Assembly: GCA_900547995.1 (NCBI GenBank) | Contig: URIY01000003.1 | Span: forward strand, 1 to 54,492 | Source of the DNA: an uncultured Mycoplasmatota bacterium | Lineage (GTDB): Bacteria; Bacillota_I; Bacilli_A; RF39; UBA660 | Direction: 5' to 3' | Length of the DNA: 54,492 nt | Shown: one piece after another, positions 8,774-16,047 of the stretch | Layout: each line of letters starts with the position of its first letter | Numbering within the stretch: the first letter of the stretch is position 1 | Position numbers and translations under genes: made by a program | The notes under the pieces: model-generated | What the model was told of the DNA's origin: nothing | Seen by the model: the letters and a program-made list of their open reading frames with translations, nothing else | The model's database searches: none

Positions 8774-9388
8774 ATGTCAAAAAAACAAATATGTATAATT
8801 ATTAGTTTTATACTTGTTGTGAGTGTAGGGATAGTTATATTTGGTAATTCCTATTTTAAGGAAGAAAGTAAGAACAATAGTAATTTAGTTACAGTAATAG
8901 AAAATAATAGTAATAATAAATTTTTATCAGCACATGATGTTGCTGTTGCTGATGCAGAAACTAGAATGACAATTGTATATGATGGTATGACTTTAGAGGA
9001 ACTTGCTGCTAAGTTAGATCGCTTTTTAGCTTCTGATTTAGCTGGTAAGGGTTATTTATATGCTTCACATTCATTAGAAATTGGAATAGATCCCTATTTA
9101 GCGGTTGCTATATCAATGCATGAAACAGGTTGTACATGGGGATGTAGTAGGTTAGTTAAAGAGTGTAATAATGTTGGTGGGCAAAAGGGAAGTCCAAGTT
9201 GTAATGGTGGTTCTTATAAGGCTTATGCAACATTAGATGAGGGCATTATAGGATTTTTAGATAATATCTATTATAATTATTATAGATTTGGTCTAACAAC
9301 TGCTGAAGCAATGAATCCTAAATATGCTGCCGATACAAATTGGTCAAAAAATGTAAATAAATATATAGAAAAAATTAGAAATATATAG
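8774..9388 (+). CDS. Secreted or membrane-anchored glucosaminidase/lysozyme-fold cell wall hydrolase
   Basis: The 204-residue protein starts with a basic N-end and one hydrophobic helix (about residues 5-24), a signal peptide or anchor. A linker leads into a domain from about residue 75 to the end that looks like the N-acetylglucosaminidase fold used by autolysins and phage endolysins. It shows SHSLEIGIDPYLAVAISMHETG, with Glu117 in HETG as the likely catalytic acid, then NNVGGQKGSPSCNGGSYKAYATLDEGI. Such enzymes cut the glycan strands of peptidoglycan outside the membrane. Cys residues at about 120, 124, 131 and 143 could form disulfides. The gene has its own promoter. The exact family (GH73-like against CwlT-like) cannot be decided by eye. 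Confidence 0.7.
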   Translation: MSKKQICIIISFILVVSVGIVIFGNSYFKEESKNNSNLVTVIENNSNNKFLSAHDVAVADAETRMTIVYDGMTLEELAAKLDRFLASDLAGKGYLYASHSLEIGIDPYLAVAISMHETGCTWGCSRLVKECNNVGGQKGSPSCNGGSYKAYATLDEGIIGFLDNIYYNYYRFGLTTAEAMNPKYAADTNWSKNVNKYIEKIRNI

Positions 9389-9439
9389 TTAATAATTTTA
9401 TTATGTAGTATAATAAAAAAAGAAAAATAGGTGATATAT

Positions 9440-10495
9440 ATGTACAAAAATAAAATTAATTATCGATTTGTAAATATTATATTTGTATTATTGATTATAT
9501 ATTTACTTTATACTACATTTGGTTTATGGAATGGCATTGTTAGTACCATATTTAAAATCTTATTACCATTCATAATTGCTTTTACAATTGCATATGCTTT
9601 ATATCCTTTTGTATTAAAATTAATGGATAAAAAGATACCTAAAGGTGCCTCAATATTTATTGTGATTGCTGTTATAGTAATTTTTATGGTTTTAATAGTT
9701 TATTTAGTTATTCCGGTAATGATAAATCAATTAGTTGCTCTTGCAAACTGGCTTACAGAACTTGTTAAAAGTTTGTCAACAAAATATAATATTGATTTAA
9801 ATAATATTCAAAACTATGTAGGAGATTTAAAAACAATCGTAAATGGATTTGGTAAATCTATAAGTGATTTTTCAATGAATATTATAAATAAATCTATTAA
9901 TATAGCAACGCTTGGTATTATTTCTTTAATATCTGCCATATACTTTTTATCTAGTATGGGGAAAATAAGAAAAGGTTTTAAAAAATACCTTAAAAGAAAA
10001 AATATGCGTACATATAATTATGTAAAAAGAATAGATCATGAAGTTAGTCAATATTTTGTAGGACTTGAAAAATTTATGATTGTACAATTTTTTGAATATA
10101 CAATAGTATTTTTCTTAATTGGTCATCCATATTATTTATTACTTGGAACATTATGTTCTGTAACTACTGTTATTCCATATTTTGGTGGAATATTTAGTAA
10201 TATAATTGCTTGTGTTACAGCTTTCTTTGTATCAACAAAGTTATTTATTCTAACATTAATTGTTGCTTTTATCTTTCCAAATATTGATGGTTATGTCATT
10301 TCACCTAGAATATATGGTAAAACGAATAATGTACCAACTCTTCTTACAATTTTTGCAGCCTATGCAGGCGGTAAATTATTTGGCTTTATTGGAATCGTAA
10401 TTGCTCTTCCACTTACAATTGTATTACTTTCAACATATCGTTTTTATGAAGATGATATTAGTCAAAAAATAGAAGATGTAAAGAATAAGATATAA
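9440..10495 (+). CDS. AI-2E family membrane transporter (PerM/YtvI type)
   Basis: The 351-residue protein has the AI-2E family pattern: two or three N-terminal membrane helices, a central soluble stretch (about residues 95-150, VALANWLTELVKSLSTKYN), then further helices. These carry the conserved segments SVTTVIPYFGGIFSNIIA, PNIDGYVISPRIYGK and FGFIGIVIALPLT. Members are called AI-2 exporters, but many act in ion or metabolite export, and YtvI in Bacillus is linked to sporulation, so the substrate is open. The ATG at 9440 is chosen over the in-frame GTG at 9431 because AGGTGA precedes it. A TATAAT at 9409-9414 may be its -10 box, although the -35 is poor. Confidence 0.85.
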   Translation: MYKNKINYRFVNIIFVLLIIYLLYTTFGLWNGIVSTIFKILLPFIIAFTIAYALYPFVLKLMDKKIPKGASIFIVIAVIVIFMVLIVYLVIPVMINQLVALANWLTELVKSLSTKYNIDLNNIQNYVGDLKTIVNGFGKSISDFSMNIINKSINIATLGIISLISAIYFLSSMGKIRKGFKKYLKRKNMRTYNYVKRIDHEVSQYFVGLEKFMIVQFFEYTIVFFLIGHPYYLLLGTLCSVTTVIPYFGGIFSNIIACVTAFFVSTKLFILTLIVAFIFPNIDGYVISPRIYGKTNNVPTLLTIFAAYAGGKLFGFIGIVIALPLTIVLLSTYRFYEDDISQKIEDVKNKI

Positions 10496-10497
10496 TT

Positions 10498-10527
10498 AAC
10501 TAGGATAATAATTTACCTAGTTTTTTC
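10498..10527 (+). terminator. Rho-independent terminator after the AI-2E gene
   Basis: A 7-bp stem (10498-10504, AACTAGG, with 10516-10522) is followed by a run of T residues. Confidence 0.65.
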
Positions 10528-10556
10528 TTGTTAAACATGTATTCATATGATATAAT
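10528..10556 (+). promoter_or_regulatory. Sigma-A-type promoter for the putative metal permease
   Basis: TTGTTA at 10528-10533 and TATAAT at 10551-10556 are spaced by exactly 17 bp. A GGAGG ribosome site follows at 10571. Confidence 0.75.
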
Positions 10557-10581
10557 TTTACTATGTATGTGGAGGCTTTTT

Positions 10582-11415
10582 ATGAAGGATGTTATATTAG
10601 ATACAGTAATAGATGGACTTAAATTATTACCATTTTTATTTATTGCTTTTATTATTATAGAGTTAATAGAGCATAAACTAAAAAATAAAGAAATAATTAT
10701 TAAAACAGGTAAGTTTGGACCTCTTGTTGGTAGTATGCTTGGAGCTATACCACAATGTGGTTTTAGTGTAACGGCTACTAATTTATATGCAACAAGAATA
10801 ATATCACTTGGAACACTTATATCTATTTATTTATCAACAAGTGATGAAATGGTGCCTATTTTAATAGGTGAGGGACGTGCTGATTTAGTACCAAAAGTAC
10901 TACTAATAAAAGTATTTATTGGAATGCTTTGTGGTTTTATTATTGATTTAATATTTAGAAGAAAAAGTAATAGCAACCATGAAATAAGTGATTTATGTGA
11001 AAAAGATCATTGTGACTGTAATCATAGTATTATTAAATCAGCAATTAAACATACTTTAAGTATTTTTATCTTTATTTTTATAGTTTCTTTTATATTAAAT
11101 CTTGGATTTGAGTATTTAGGAGAAGATACAATTTCTAAAATTTTCCTAAAAGATAGTTTCTTTAGCCCTTTTGTGGCCAGTCTAATCGGTCTTATTCCTA
11201 ATTGTGCATCTAGTGTTGCAATTACGACAGTTTACCCATCAGGAGCAATTACTTTTGGCTCTGCTATGGCAGGCCTTCTAACAAATAGTGGTGTTGCTTT
11301 AATGGTTTTATTTAAAATTAATCATAATATAAAAGAAAATATGAAAATATTATTATTAATTTATGGGATTGGTGTCATAAGTGGTATTGTTATTAACTTA
11401 TTAGGCATCATCTAG
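10582..11415 (+). CDS. Putative ArsP_2-like heavy-metal/organoarsenical permease
   Basis: The 277-residue membrane protein is built from two related halves. The first carries GAIPQCGFSVTATNLYATRI and the second GLIPNCASSVAITTVYPSGA, each followed by a conserved helix. The halves are joined by a Cys/His-rich loop (residues 139-148, CEKDHCDCNH) that could bind a soft metal. This internal duplication with GxIPxC motifs is typical of the ArsP_2 group (putative 10-TM exporters). ATG 10582 is chosen because GGAGG lies 7 bases upstream; the frame is open from 10528 without a ribosome site. It stands alone between a terminator and the next promoter, and the substrate is inferred. Confidence 0.65.
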   Translation: MKDVILDTVIDGLKLLPFLFIAFIIIELIEHKLKNKEIIIKTGKFGPLVGSMLGAIPQCGFSVTATNLYATRIISLGTLISIYLSTSDEMVPILIGEGRADLVPKVLLIKVFIGMLCGFIIDLIFRRKSNSNHEISDLCEKDHCDCNHSIIKSAIKHTLSIFIFIFIVSFILNLGFEYLGEDTISKIFLKDSFFSPFVASLIGLIPNCASSVAITTVYPSGAITFGSAMAGLLTNSGVALMVLFKINHNIKENMKILLLIYGIGVISGIVINLLGII

Positions 11416-11444
11416 TTGATTATTGCCATAATATGTAGTATAGT
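11416..11444 (+). promoter_or_regulatory. Sigma-A-type promoter for the HAD-mutM genes
   Basis: TTGATT at 11416-11421 overlaps the previous stop codon and is followed after 17 bp by TATAGT at 11439-11444. A GAGGGTGA ribosome site precedes the ATG at 11467. Confidence 0.6.
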
Positions 11445-11466
11445 ATATTTCTATGAGGGTGAATAA

Positions 11467-12150
11467 ATGAAATTATTAGTTAGTGACTATGATGGTACAC
11501 TGAAATCGGATGTAAAAAATTTAAAAATAAATATTAATGCAATAAAAAAATTTATGGATGAAGGTAATACTTTCTGTATAGCAACAGGTAGACCATATAA
11601 TTCAATTAAGGAAGAAATTGATTTTTATAATATTCCATATAATTATTTAATTTGTAATAATGGTCTTACTATTTTTGATGATAAAAATAATTTAATTTAT
11701 AGTCAAAAATTAAATGTTGAAGATGTTGTCTTTTTCTTAAAATATATGAAAGCAGATAGTGAAAATTATAGTTTATATAATGCTTATGGAGAAGTTGATA
11801 ATAGTGATATAATATATGCTAGTATAGATAATCTTAAACTATTAAGATTAAGATGGCTAAAAAGAGAAATAAAGTGTTGGTTTGATAATGTTTCTGTATA
11901 TGGTAATTTTAATAAACTATATTTAGAAAGTAAAACTAATAAGGCCATTGGTATTAAAAAATTATTGGAATTAGAAAAATTATCTTTTAAACATGCTGAT
12001 ATTCATACAGTTGGTGATTGTGCTAATGATATAGAAATGTTAAAAGAATTTAATGGTCATAAAGTATTGTTTTCATATCCTTGTTTATTTGGTAAAAATA
12101 TTAAAACATGTACGGAAGTACATAGTCTTGTTAAAAAAATAATGAGGTGA
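11467..12150 (+). CDS. HAD-superfamily hydrolase (Cof-like, HAD-IIB)
   Basis: This is a cytosolic phosphatase of the Cof type, usually acting on sugar phosphates or related metabolites. The 227-residue protein has motif I DYDGTL (residues 7-12, Asp nucleophile), motif II around IATGRP, the CNNGL stretch that leads into the cap domain, a conserved Lys near KAIGIKKLL, and motif IV GDCANDIEML. It is shorter than many Cof proteins (about 260-290), so the cap may be reduced. It lies 4 bases before mutM and is probably cotranscribed with it. The substrate is not predictable. Confidence 0.85.
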   Translation: MKLLVSDYDGTLKSDVKNLKININAIKKFMDEGNTFCIATGRPYNSIKEEIDFYNIPYNYLICNNGLTIFDDKNNLIYSQKLNVEDVVFFLKYMKADSENYSLYNAYGEVDNSDIIYASIDNLKLLRLRWLKREIKCWFDNVSVYGNFNKLYLESKTNKAIGIKKLLELEKLSFKHADIHTVGDCANDIEMLKEFNGHKVLFSYPCLFGKNIKTCTEVHSLVKKIMR

Positions 12151-12154
12151 TGTT

Positions 12155-12979
12155 GTGCCTGAACTTCCGGAAGTCGAAACGGTAAAAGAGACGTTAAAAA
12201 GATTAGTAATTGGTAAAAAAATTATAGGGGTTACGGTAAATTATAGTAATATAATAGAATATCCAAATGTTCAATTATTTAAAAGAGAAATTATTAATCA
12301 AACTATTAATGATATTAAAAGAAGAGGCAAATGGTTATTATTTGACCTTGATAATTATTATCTTCTTAGTCATTTAAGAATGGAAGGAAGATATTTCTAT
12401 AAAAATAAAAATGATGAACATTTAAAGCATGAACATGTTATATTTAATTTTTCTGATGAAACAGAACTTCGATATTTAGATTCAAGAAAATTTGGTAAAA
12501 TGCATTTACTTGAAAAGAAAGATGCTTATAATCAAAAACCGCTTAATGAACTTGGTTTAGAACCTTGGGATGATAATCTTACAATATCATATTTGAAAGA
12601 AAAATATAAAAATAAAAAATTACCTATAAAAACAGTAATTTTAGATCAAAGTATTATTGTTGGAATTGGGAATATTTATGCAGATGAAATACTATTTTTG
12701 AGTAATATAAATCCTCTTAAAAAGGCTTCTTTATTAAATGATGATGAACTTCTTAATATTATTAAGTATACAAAAGAAATATTAGAAAAAGCTATATTAA
12801 ATGGTGGTACAACTATTAGAAGTTATGAATCAAGTGAGGGTGTACATGGAAAATTTCAACAAAGTTTACTTGTCCATAATAGAGAAAACGAAGATTGCCC
12901 AAATTGCAAAAATAAAATAATTAAAATTAAAGTTGGAGGAAGAGGTACATATTATTGCCCTAATTGTCAGAAACTTTAG
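12155..12979 (+). CDS. mutM: Formamidopyrimidine-DNA glycosylase (MutM/Fpg)
   Basis: Fpg removes 8-oxoguanine and ring-opened purines and nicks the abasic site. The 274-residue protein starts at a GTG so that the obligatory PELPEVE sequence follows the initiator Met; the N-terminal Pro is the catalytic nucleophile. Further motifs are RRGKWLLFDL, HLRMEGR, the helix-two-turn-helix QSIIVGIGNIYADE (residues 163-176) and a C-terminal zinc finger with CPNC and CPNC pairs. A GAGGTGATG ribosome site lies in the end of the HAD gene. Its last 20 bases overlap the last codons of the convergent YebE-like gene. Confidence 0.97.
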   Translation: MPELPEVETVKETLKRLVIGKKIIGVTVNYSNIIEYPNVQLFKREIINQTINDIKRRGKWLLFDLDNYYLLSHLRMEGRYFYKNKNDEHLKHEHVIFNFSDETELRYLDSRKFGKMHLLEKKDAYNQKPLNELGLEPWDDNLTISYLKEKYKNKKLPIKTVILDQSIIVGIGNIYADEILFLSNINPLKKASLLNDDELLNIIKYTKEILEKAILNGGTTIRSYESSEGVHGKFQQSLLVHNRENEDCPNCKNKIIKIKVGGRGTYYCPNCQKL

Positions 12980-13454
12980 CCATTTCTGATATTATGGTAG
13001 CATCTTTATCAAACTCTTTAATAATACTAAGCACATGGTGCTTTTTTTTCCTTGAAACAGTTATTAATAGAATATCTTTCTCTTGATTATTTTTTTCTCC
13101 TCTAATTTTTGAAATATTATATCCTTTTCTTTCAAAAGTTTTATATAACATATTATCATTATTATCTGTTATGCAAGTAATTAAATTGTATCCCATTGCA
13201 AGCTTTTCTTCAATTAAACTACCAATATATGAACCAACTAGTGATCCAAAAGCAAAAAAAACAATTTTTAAAGGATCTTTTGTTATATTAGTTACAACAA
13301 CGCCTGTTACAAGAATCCATACTAAAGCAATACAAAATTGTAAAATAGCACCTAATATTTTTTTCCCACTCGCAACAACAATTAATCTTAGAGTAGCAAG
13401 CGCATTTTCTATAATTTTTGATATAAATATTAAAATATATGTAATGTAATTCAT
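12960..13454 (-). CDS. YebE/UPF0316-like membrane protein (DUF5698-DUF2179)
   Basis: The 164-residue protein has an N-terminal membrane part of about three helices (residues 1-70, including a FFAFGSLVGSYIGSLIEEKL segment). A C-terminal soluble DUF2179 domain follows (about 75-155, YNLITCITDNNDNMLYKTFERKGYNI). This two-part layout matches the B. subtilis YebE family (UPF0316), of unknown function. It is convergent with mutM and the two coding regions overlap by 20 bases, with no clear hairpin between them. An AAGGCTG-type ribosome site precedes the start on the minus strand. Confidence 0.8.
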   Translation of the reverse strand: MNYITYILIFISKIIENALATLRLIVVASGKKILGAILQFCIALVWILVTGVVVTNITKDPLKIVFFAFGSLVGSYIGSLIEEKLAMGYNLITCITDNNDNMLYKTFERKGYNISKIRGEKNNQEKDILLITVSRKKKHHVLSIIKEFDKDATIISEMAKVSDN

Positions 13455-13532
13455 ATTATCAGCCTTTCTATAAATATTTTACCTTTTTTTAAATTTTATA
13501 TACTTTTTGGCATATACTAAAAGTACTATATG

Positions 13533-13561
13533 TTGATTTAAATATAATAATGTAATATAAT
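13533..13561 (+). promoter_or_regulatory. Sigma-A-type promoter for the BI-1 gene
   Basis: TTGATT at 13533-13538 and TATAAT at 13556-13561 are spaced by 17 bp. The expected start is only about 15 bases before the ATG, leaving room for little more than the GGGAG ribosome site. Confidence 0.75.
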
Positions 13562-13582
13562 TATTTTGGGAGTTGAAAAAAT

Positions 13583-14230
13583 ATGGAATTAAATCGTGTA
13601 TATACGAAAGTATTTATGTGGATGTTTATAGGTTTACTTGTAACATTTTTAACTGGATATATTGTATCTATTAATGAAAATATGTTAATAAATATATTTG
13701 GAAAAAGTACATGGCTGTTTCTTTCTATTGTAGAGGTTATTTTAGTAATTGTTTTATCTGCTAGAATTAGAAAGATGAATGCTTTAACAGCTAAGATTAT
13801 GTTTATCATTTATTCTTTTGTTTCTGGCCTTACTTTTTCAGCAATATTTGTTACATATCAATTAGTATCAATTATATATGTTTTTGGTATAACTGCTGTT
13901 CTATTTGGAATATTTGCTGCAATTGGACATTTTACGAAGATTGATTTAAGTAAAATGGGAACATTTTTATTCATGGGTTTAATTGGAATTGTTATTTGTG
14001 GAATAATAGGAATATTTATTCAAAATGAAACTTTTGATTTAACAATGTGCATTATAGGCTTAATTATATTTACTTTATATGTTATGTATGATATGCATAA
14101 GGTAAAATATCTTTTAAACTGTTTTGATGATGAAGATAATTTAGCAATATGTATGGCATTAGAACTTTATTTGGATTTTATTAATATATTCTTAAGATTA
14201 TTACAATTATTTGGAAAGAGTAAGGATTAA
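13583..14230 (+). CDS. Bax inhibitor-1 (BI-1/YccA) family membrane protein
   Basis: The 215-residue protein has seven hydrophobic segments and the BI-1 features: an N-terminal YTKVFMWMFIGLLVTFLTGY helix, SFVSGLTFSAIF in the third or fourth helix, FGIFAAIGHFTK, and the C-terminal MALELYLDFINIFLRLLQLFG helix with its acidic residues. Bacterial members such as YetJ form pH-sensitive calcium leak channels in the cytoplasmic membrane, while others bind FtsH. It has its own promoter and is followed by a weak hairpin. Confidence 0.92.
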   Translation: MELNRVYTKVFMWMFIGLLVTFLTGYIVSINENMLINIFGKSTWLFLSIVEVILVIVLSARIRKMNALTAKIMFIIYSFVSGLTFSAIFVTYQLVSIIYVFGITAVLFGIFAAIGHFTKIDLSKMGTFLFMGLIGIVICGIIGIFIQNETFDLTMCIIGLIIFTLYVMYDMHKVKYLLNCFDDEDNLAICMALELYLDFINIFLRLLQLFGKSKD

Positions 14231-14252
14231 ATACCTTACTTTTTAGGTATTT
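14229..14252 (+). terminator. Weak hairpin after the BI-1 gene
   Basis: An 8-bp stem (14229-14236 with 14245-14252, core ATACCT/AGGTAT) has a T-rich loop but is not followed by a proper T tract. Termination is probably partial. Confidence 0.4.
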
Positions 14253-14253
14253 A

Positions 14254-14282
14254 TTGACAAATATATGTGCATATGCTAATAT
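14254..14282 (+). promoter_or_regulatory. Strong promoter for the unknown gene at 14310
   Basis: A perfect TTGACA at 14254-14259 and TAATAT at 14277-14282 are spaced by 17 bp. TG stands one base before the -10 (extended -10). It resembles the ruvA promoter downstream in all three features. Confidence 0.75.
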
Positions 14283-14309
14283 ATTAAACCTGTAAAGGGG
14301 GGAAATATT

Positions 14310-14741
14310 ATGACAAAAGATAACATAGATATGGTAGCGTTTAGTGTTAAATATTGCAAAATCAAACAAAGTTTGAGCCCATATTCACGTAAAATGATAG
14401 ATACATTTATTAATTTCTTTGGTGAAAAGATAGAAAAAGAAAGTAACTTGTATAAAAAAGGCAAAGTATTATGTGATTTAGATTGTATGTTTAAGGGAAT
14501 AGATCATATAGAAAATGAAAAACTAAAGGCTGATTTAATAAAATTAAAAGAAATGATAAATAAAAATGATAACTATCTAGATTTATATATAAAACTTAAT
14601 TTAGCTCTAGGTATGTATCCAAATGACTTTTTCTTTAATTTAGCACTTGACTATTTCTATAGAGAAATTTATACAAAAGTTATGAATGATAACTTTATAG
14701 ATGAATATAAAGATGAAAATAAAAAGAAACACAGAAGATAG
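14310..14741 (+). CDS. Conserved-looking small soluble protein, unknown function
   Basis: The 143-residue protein is soluble and mostly helical, with no signal peptide and no motif that I recognise. It has an acidic and basic mix and a Lys/Arg-rich C-terminus (KKKHRR). It has a strong promoter with a perfect -35, an AAAGGGGGAA ribosome site (about 14294-14304) and its own terminator. It is therefore a well-expressed single-gene unit, which argues that it is real. It lies between a BI-1 gene and ruvA, but nothing suggests a shared function. Confidence 0.6.
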   Translation: MTKDNIDMVAFSVKYCKIKQSLSPYSRKMIDTFINFFGEKIEKESNLYKKGKVLCDLDCMFKGIDHIENEKLKADLIKLKEMINKNDNYLDLYIKLNLALGMYPNDFFFNLALDYFYREIYTKVMNDNFIDEYKDENKKKHRR

Positions 14742-14763
14742 ATAATAATTTCTGTGTTTTTTT
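14727..14763 (+). terminator. Rho-independent terminator after the unknown gene
   Basis: A 10-bp stem (14727-14736, AAACACAGAA, with 14750-14759) is followed by a T run. The stop codon at 14739-14741 lies in the loop. Confidence 0.8.
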
Positions 14764-14772
14764 AACAATTAA

Positions 14773-14801
14773 TTGACATGCGTACAAATGTATGGTAATA
14801 T
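14773..14801 (+). promoter_or_regulatory. Promoter upstream of ruvA with a possible operator in the spacer
   Basis: TTGACA at 14773-14778 and TAATAT at 14796-14801 are spaced by 17 bp with TG one base before the -10. The spacer holds the near-palindrome CGTACAAATGTATG (14781-14794), whose CGTAC-N4-GTATG layout recalls the Bacillus LexA box CGAAC-N4-GTTCG (7 of 10 conserved positions). Confidence 0.6.
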
Positions 14802-14849
14802 TTATTTGTTAAGAAAAAATAAATAAAATACATTAGAATTTGTCTTATA

Positions 14850-14858
14850 TGTTATAAT
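14850..14858 (+). promoter_or_regulatory. Possible second, extended -10 promoter of ruvA
   Basis: TGTTATAAT at 14850-14858 is a perfect extended -10 box, 16 bases before the ruvA ATG, with the AGGTGAG ribosome site immediately after. No convincing -35 is present. Confidence 0.45.
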
Positions 14859-14873
14859 AAAGTAGGTGAGAGT

Positions 14874-15431
14874 ATGTATGGTTATATGTATGGAATAATT
14901 ACTAAACAAGAAAGTAATTATATAATATTAGAAAATAATAAAATAGGTTATTTAATATATACAGCAAATCCTTATTCCTTTAATATGGGAGAGGAATATA
15001 AGGTATATTTATATCAGTATGTAAGAGAAGATGAAATTAGTTTATATGGCTTTAAAGAAGAGGAAGAAAAAGATTTATTTTTAAAATTAATAAATGTTAA
15101 AGGTTTAGGATGTAAGATGGCTTTACCAATGCTTGCAACGGGTTCTATATCTGGAATAATTGATGCAATAGAAAGGGAAAATATTCTGTATTTAAAGAAG
15201 TTTCCTAAAATTGGTGATAAAGTTGCTAGACAGATTATATTAGATTTGAAGGGCAAACTTGTAACAAGTGGTAATATAAATATTAATAATAATGCAAATG
15301 ATGAATTAAGTGAAGCATTAGTGTCACTTGGATATAAACCTATTGATATTAAGAAAATATTACCATCTATTAATAAAAATGATTCAATCGAAAAACAAAT
15401 AAAGGAAGCTCTAAAATTATTATTGAAGTAG
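14874..15431 (+). CDS. ruvA: Holliday junction branch migration protein RuvA
   Basis: RuvA binds the four-way junction and loads RuvB for branch migration. The 185-residue protein has an N-terminal OB domain (MYGYMYGIITKQESNYIILE to about residue 62). A double helix-hairpin-helix follows (about 70-130, LFLKLINVKGLGCKMALPML and KKFPKIGDKVARQIILDLKGK). The C-terminal domain of about 45 residues (DELSEALVSLGYKPIDIKKIL) contacts RuvB. ATG 14874 has an AGGTGAG site just upstream. It starts the ruvA-tdk-ruvB operon, 7 bases ahead of tdk. Confidence 0.95.
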   Translation: MYGYMYGIITKQESNYIILENNKIGYLIYTANPYSFNMGEEYKVYLYQYVREDEISLYGFKEEEEKDLFLKLINVKGLGCKMALPMLATGSISGIIDAIERENILYLKKFPKIGDKVARQIILDLKGKLVTSGNININNNANDELSEALVSLGYKPIDIKKILPSINKNDSIEKQIKEALKLLLK

Positions 15432-15438
15432 GTGTTAT

Positions 15439-16047
15439 ATGGCTAAATTAAATTTTAAATATGCAACGATGAATTCGGGAAAAACTCTCGATTTAATAAG
15501 AACTGCACATAACTATGAAGAAAATGGCTATAATGTTCTTTTATTAAAACCAGCTGTAGATACTAAAGGAAAAACATATATTGAATCACGTGTTGGTTTA
15601 AAGAGACAAGTTGATTATTTAATAGAGAAAAACGATAATATAGTTGATAAATTATTGAGTAATCTTAAAGATATTACTTGTATTTTTGTAGATGAGGTGC
15701 AATTCTTGTCTGAAAAACAAATTGATGAGTTATTTTTGATAAGTAAAGTATTTGATATAGATGTTATATGTTATGGACTTAGACTTAATTTTATGATGGA
15801 GGCATTTGAAGGAAGCAAGAGACTTTTAGAAATTGCTGAAGAATTAGAAGAATTAAAAACAATATGTAAGTGTGGTAATATTGCAAGATATGTTGGAAGA
15901 AAAGTAAATGGTAATTATGTTTTGGAAGGTGATGAAATTATTATTGATGGTACTGATAATGTAGAATATATTCCGCTTTGTGGAGATTGTTATTTAAAAG
16001 ATGTAAAAAAAATAGATTATGTTAAAGTAAAAAGGTTGGTGAAATAG
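15439..16047 (+). CDS. tdk: Thymidine kinase
   Basis: Thymidine kinase phosphorylates thymidine (and deoxyuridine) in the pyrimidine salvage route. The 202-residue protein is of the type II family: a P-loop in YATMNSGKTLDLIR (residues 8-21), the IFVDEVQFL motif with the catalytic Glu (about residues 84-92), the lasso region and a structural zinc site (CKCG near residue 141 and CGDC near residue 180). It is inserted between ruvA and ruvB, an unusual order compared with the common direct ruvA-ruvB pair, and abuts ruvB with no gap. Confidence 0.95.
   Translation: MAKLNFKYATMNSGKTLDLIRTAHNYEENGYNVLLLKPAVDTKGKTYIESRVGLKRQVDYLIEKNDNIVDKLLSNLKDITCIFVDEVQFLSEKQIDELFLISKVFDIDVICYGLRLNFMMEAFEGSKRLLEIAEELEELKTICKCGNIARYVGRKVNGNYVLEGDEIIIDGTDNVEYIPLCGDCYLKDVKKIDYVKVKRLVK

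Noticed and set aside
13171..13449. Plus-strand open frame opposite the YebE-like gene
   Set aside because: The minus-strand protein has recognisable membrane and DUF2179 parts with a proper start; the plus frame has none.
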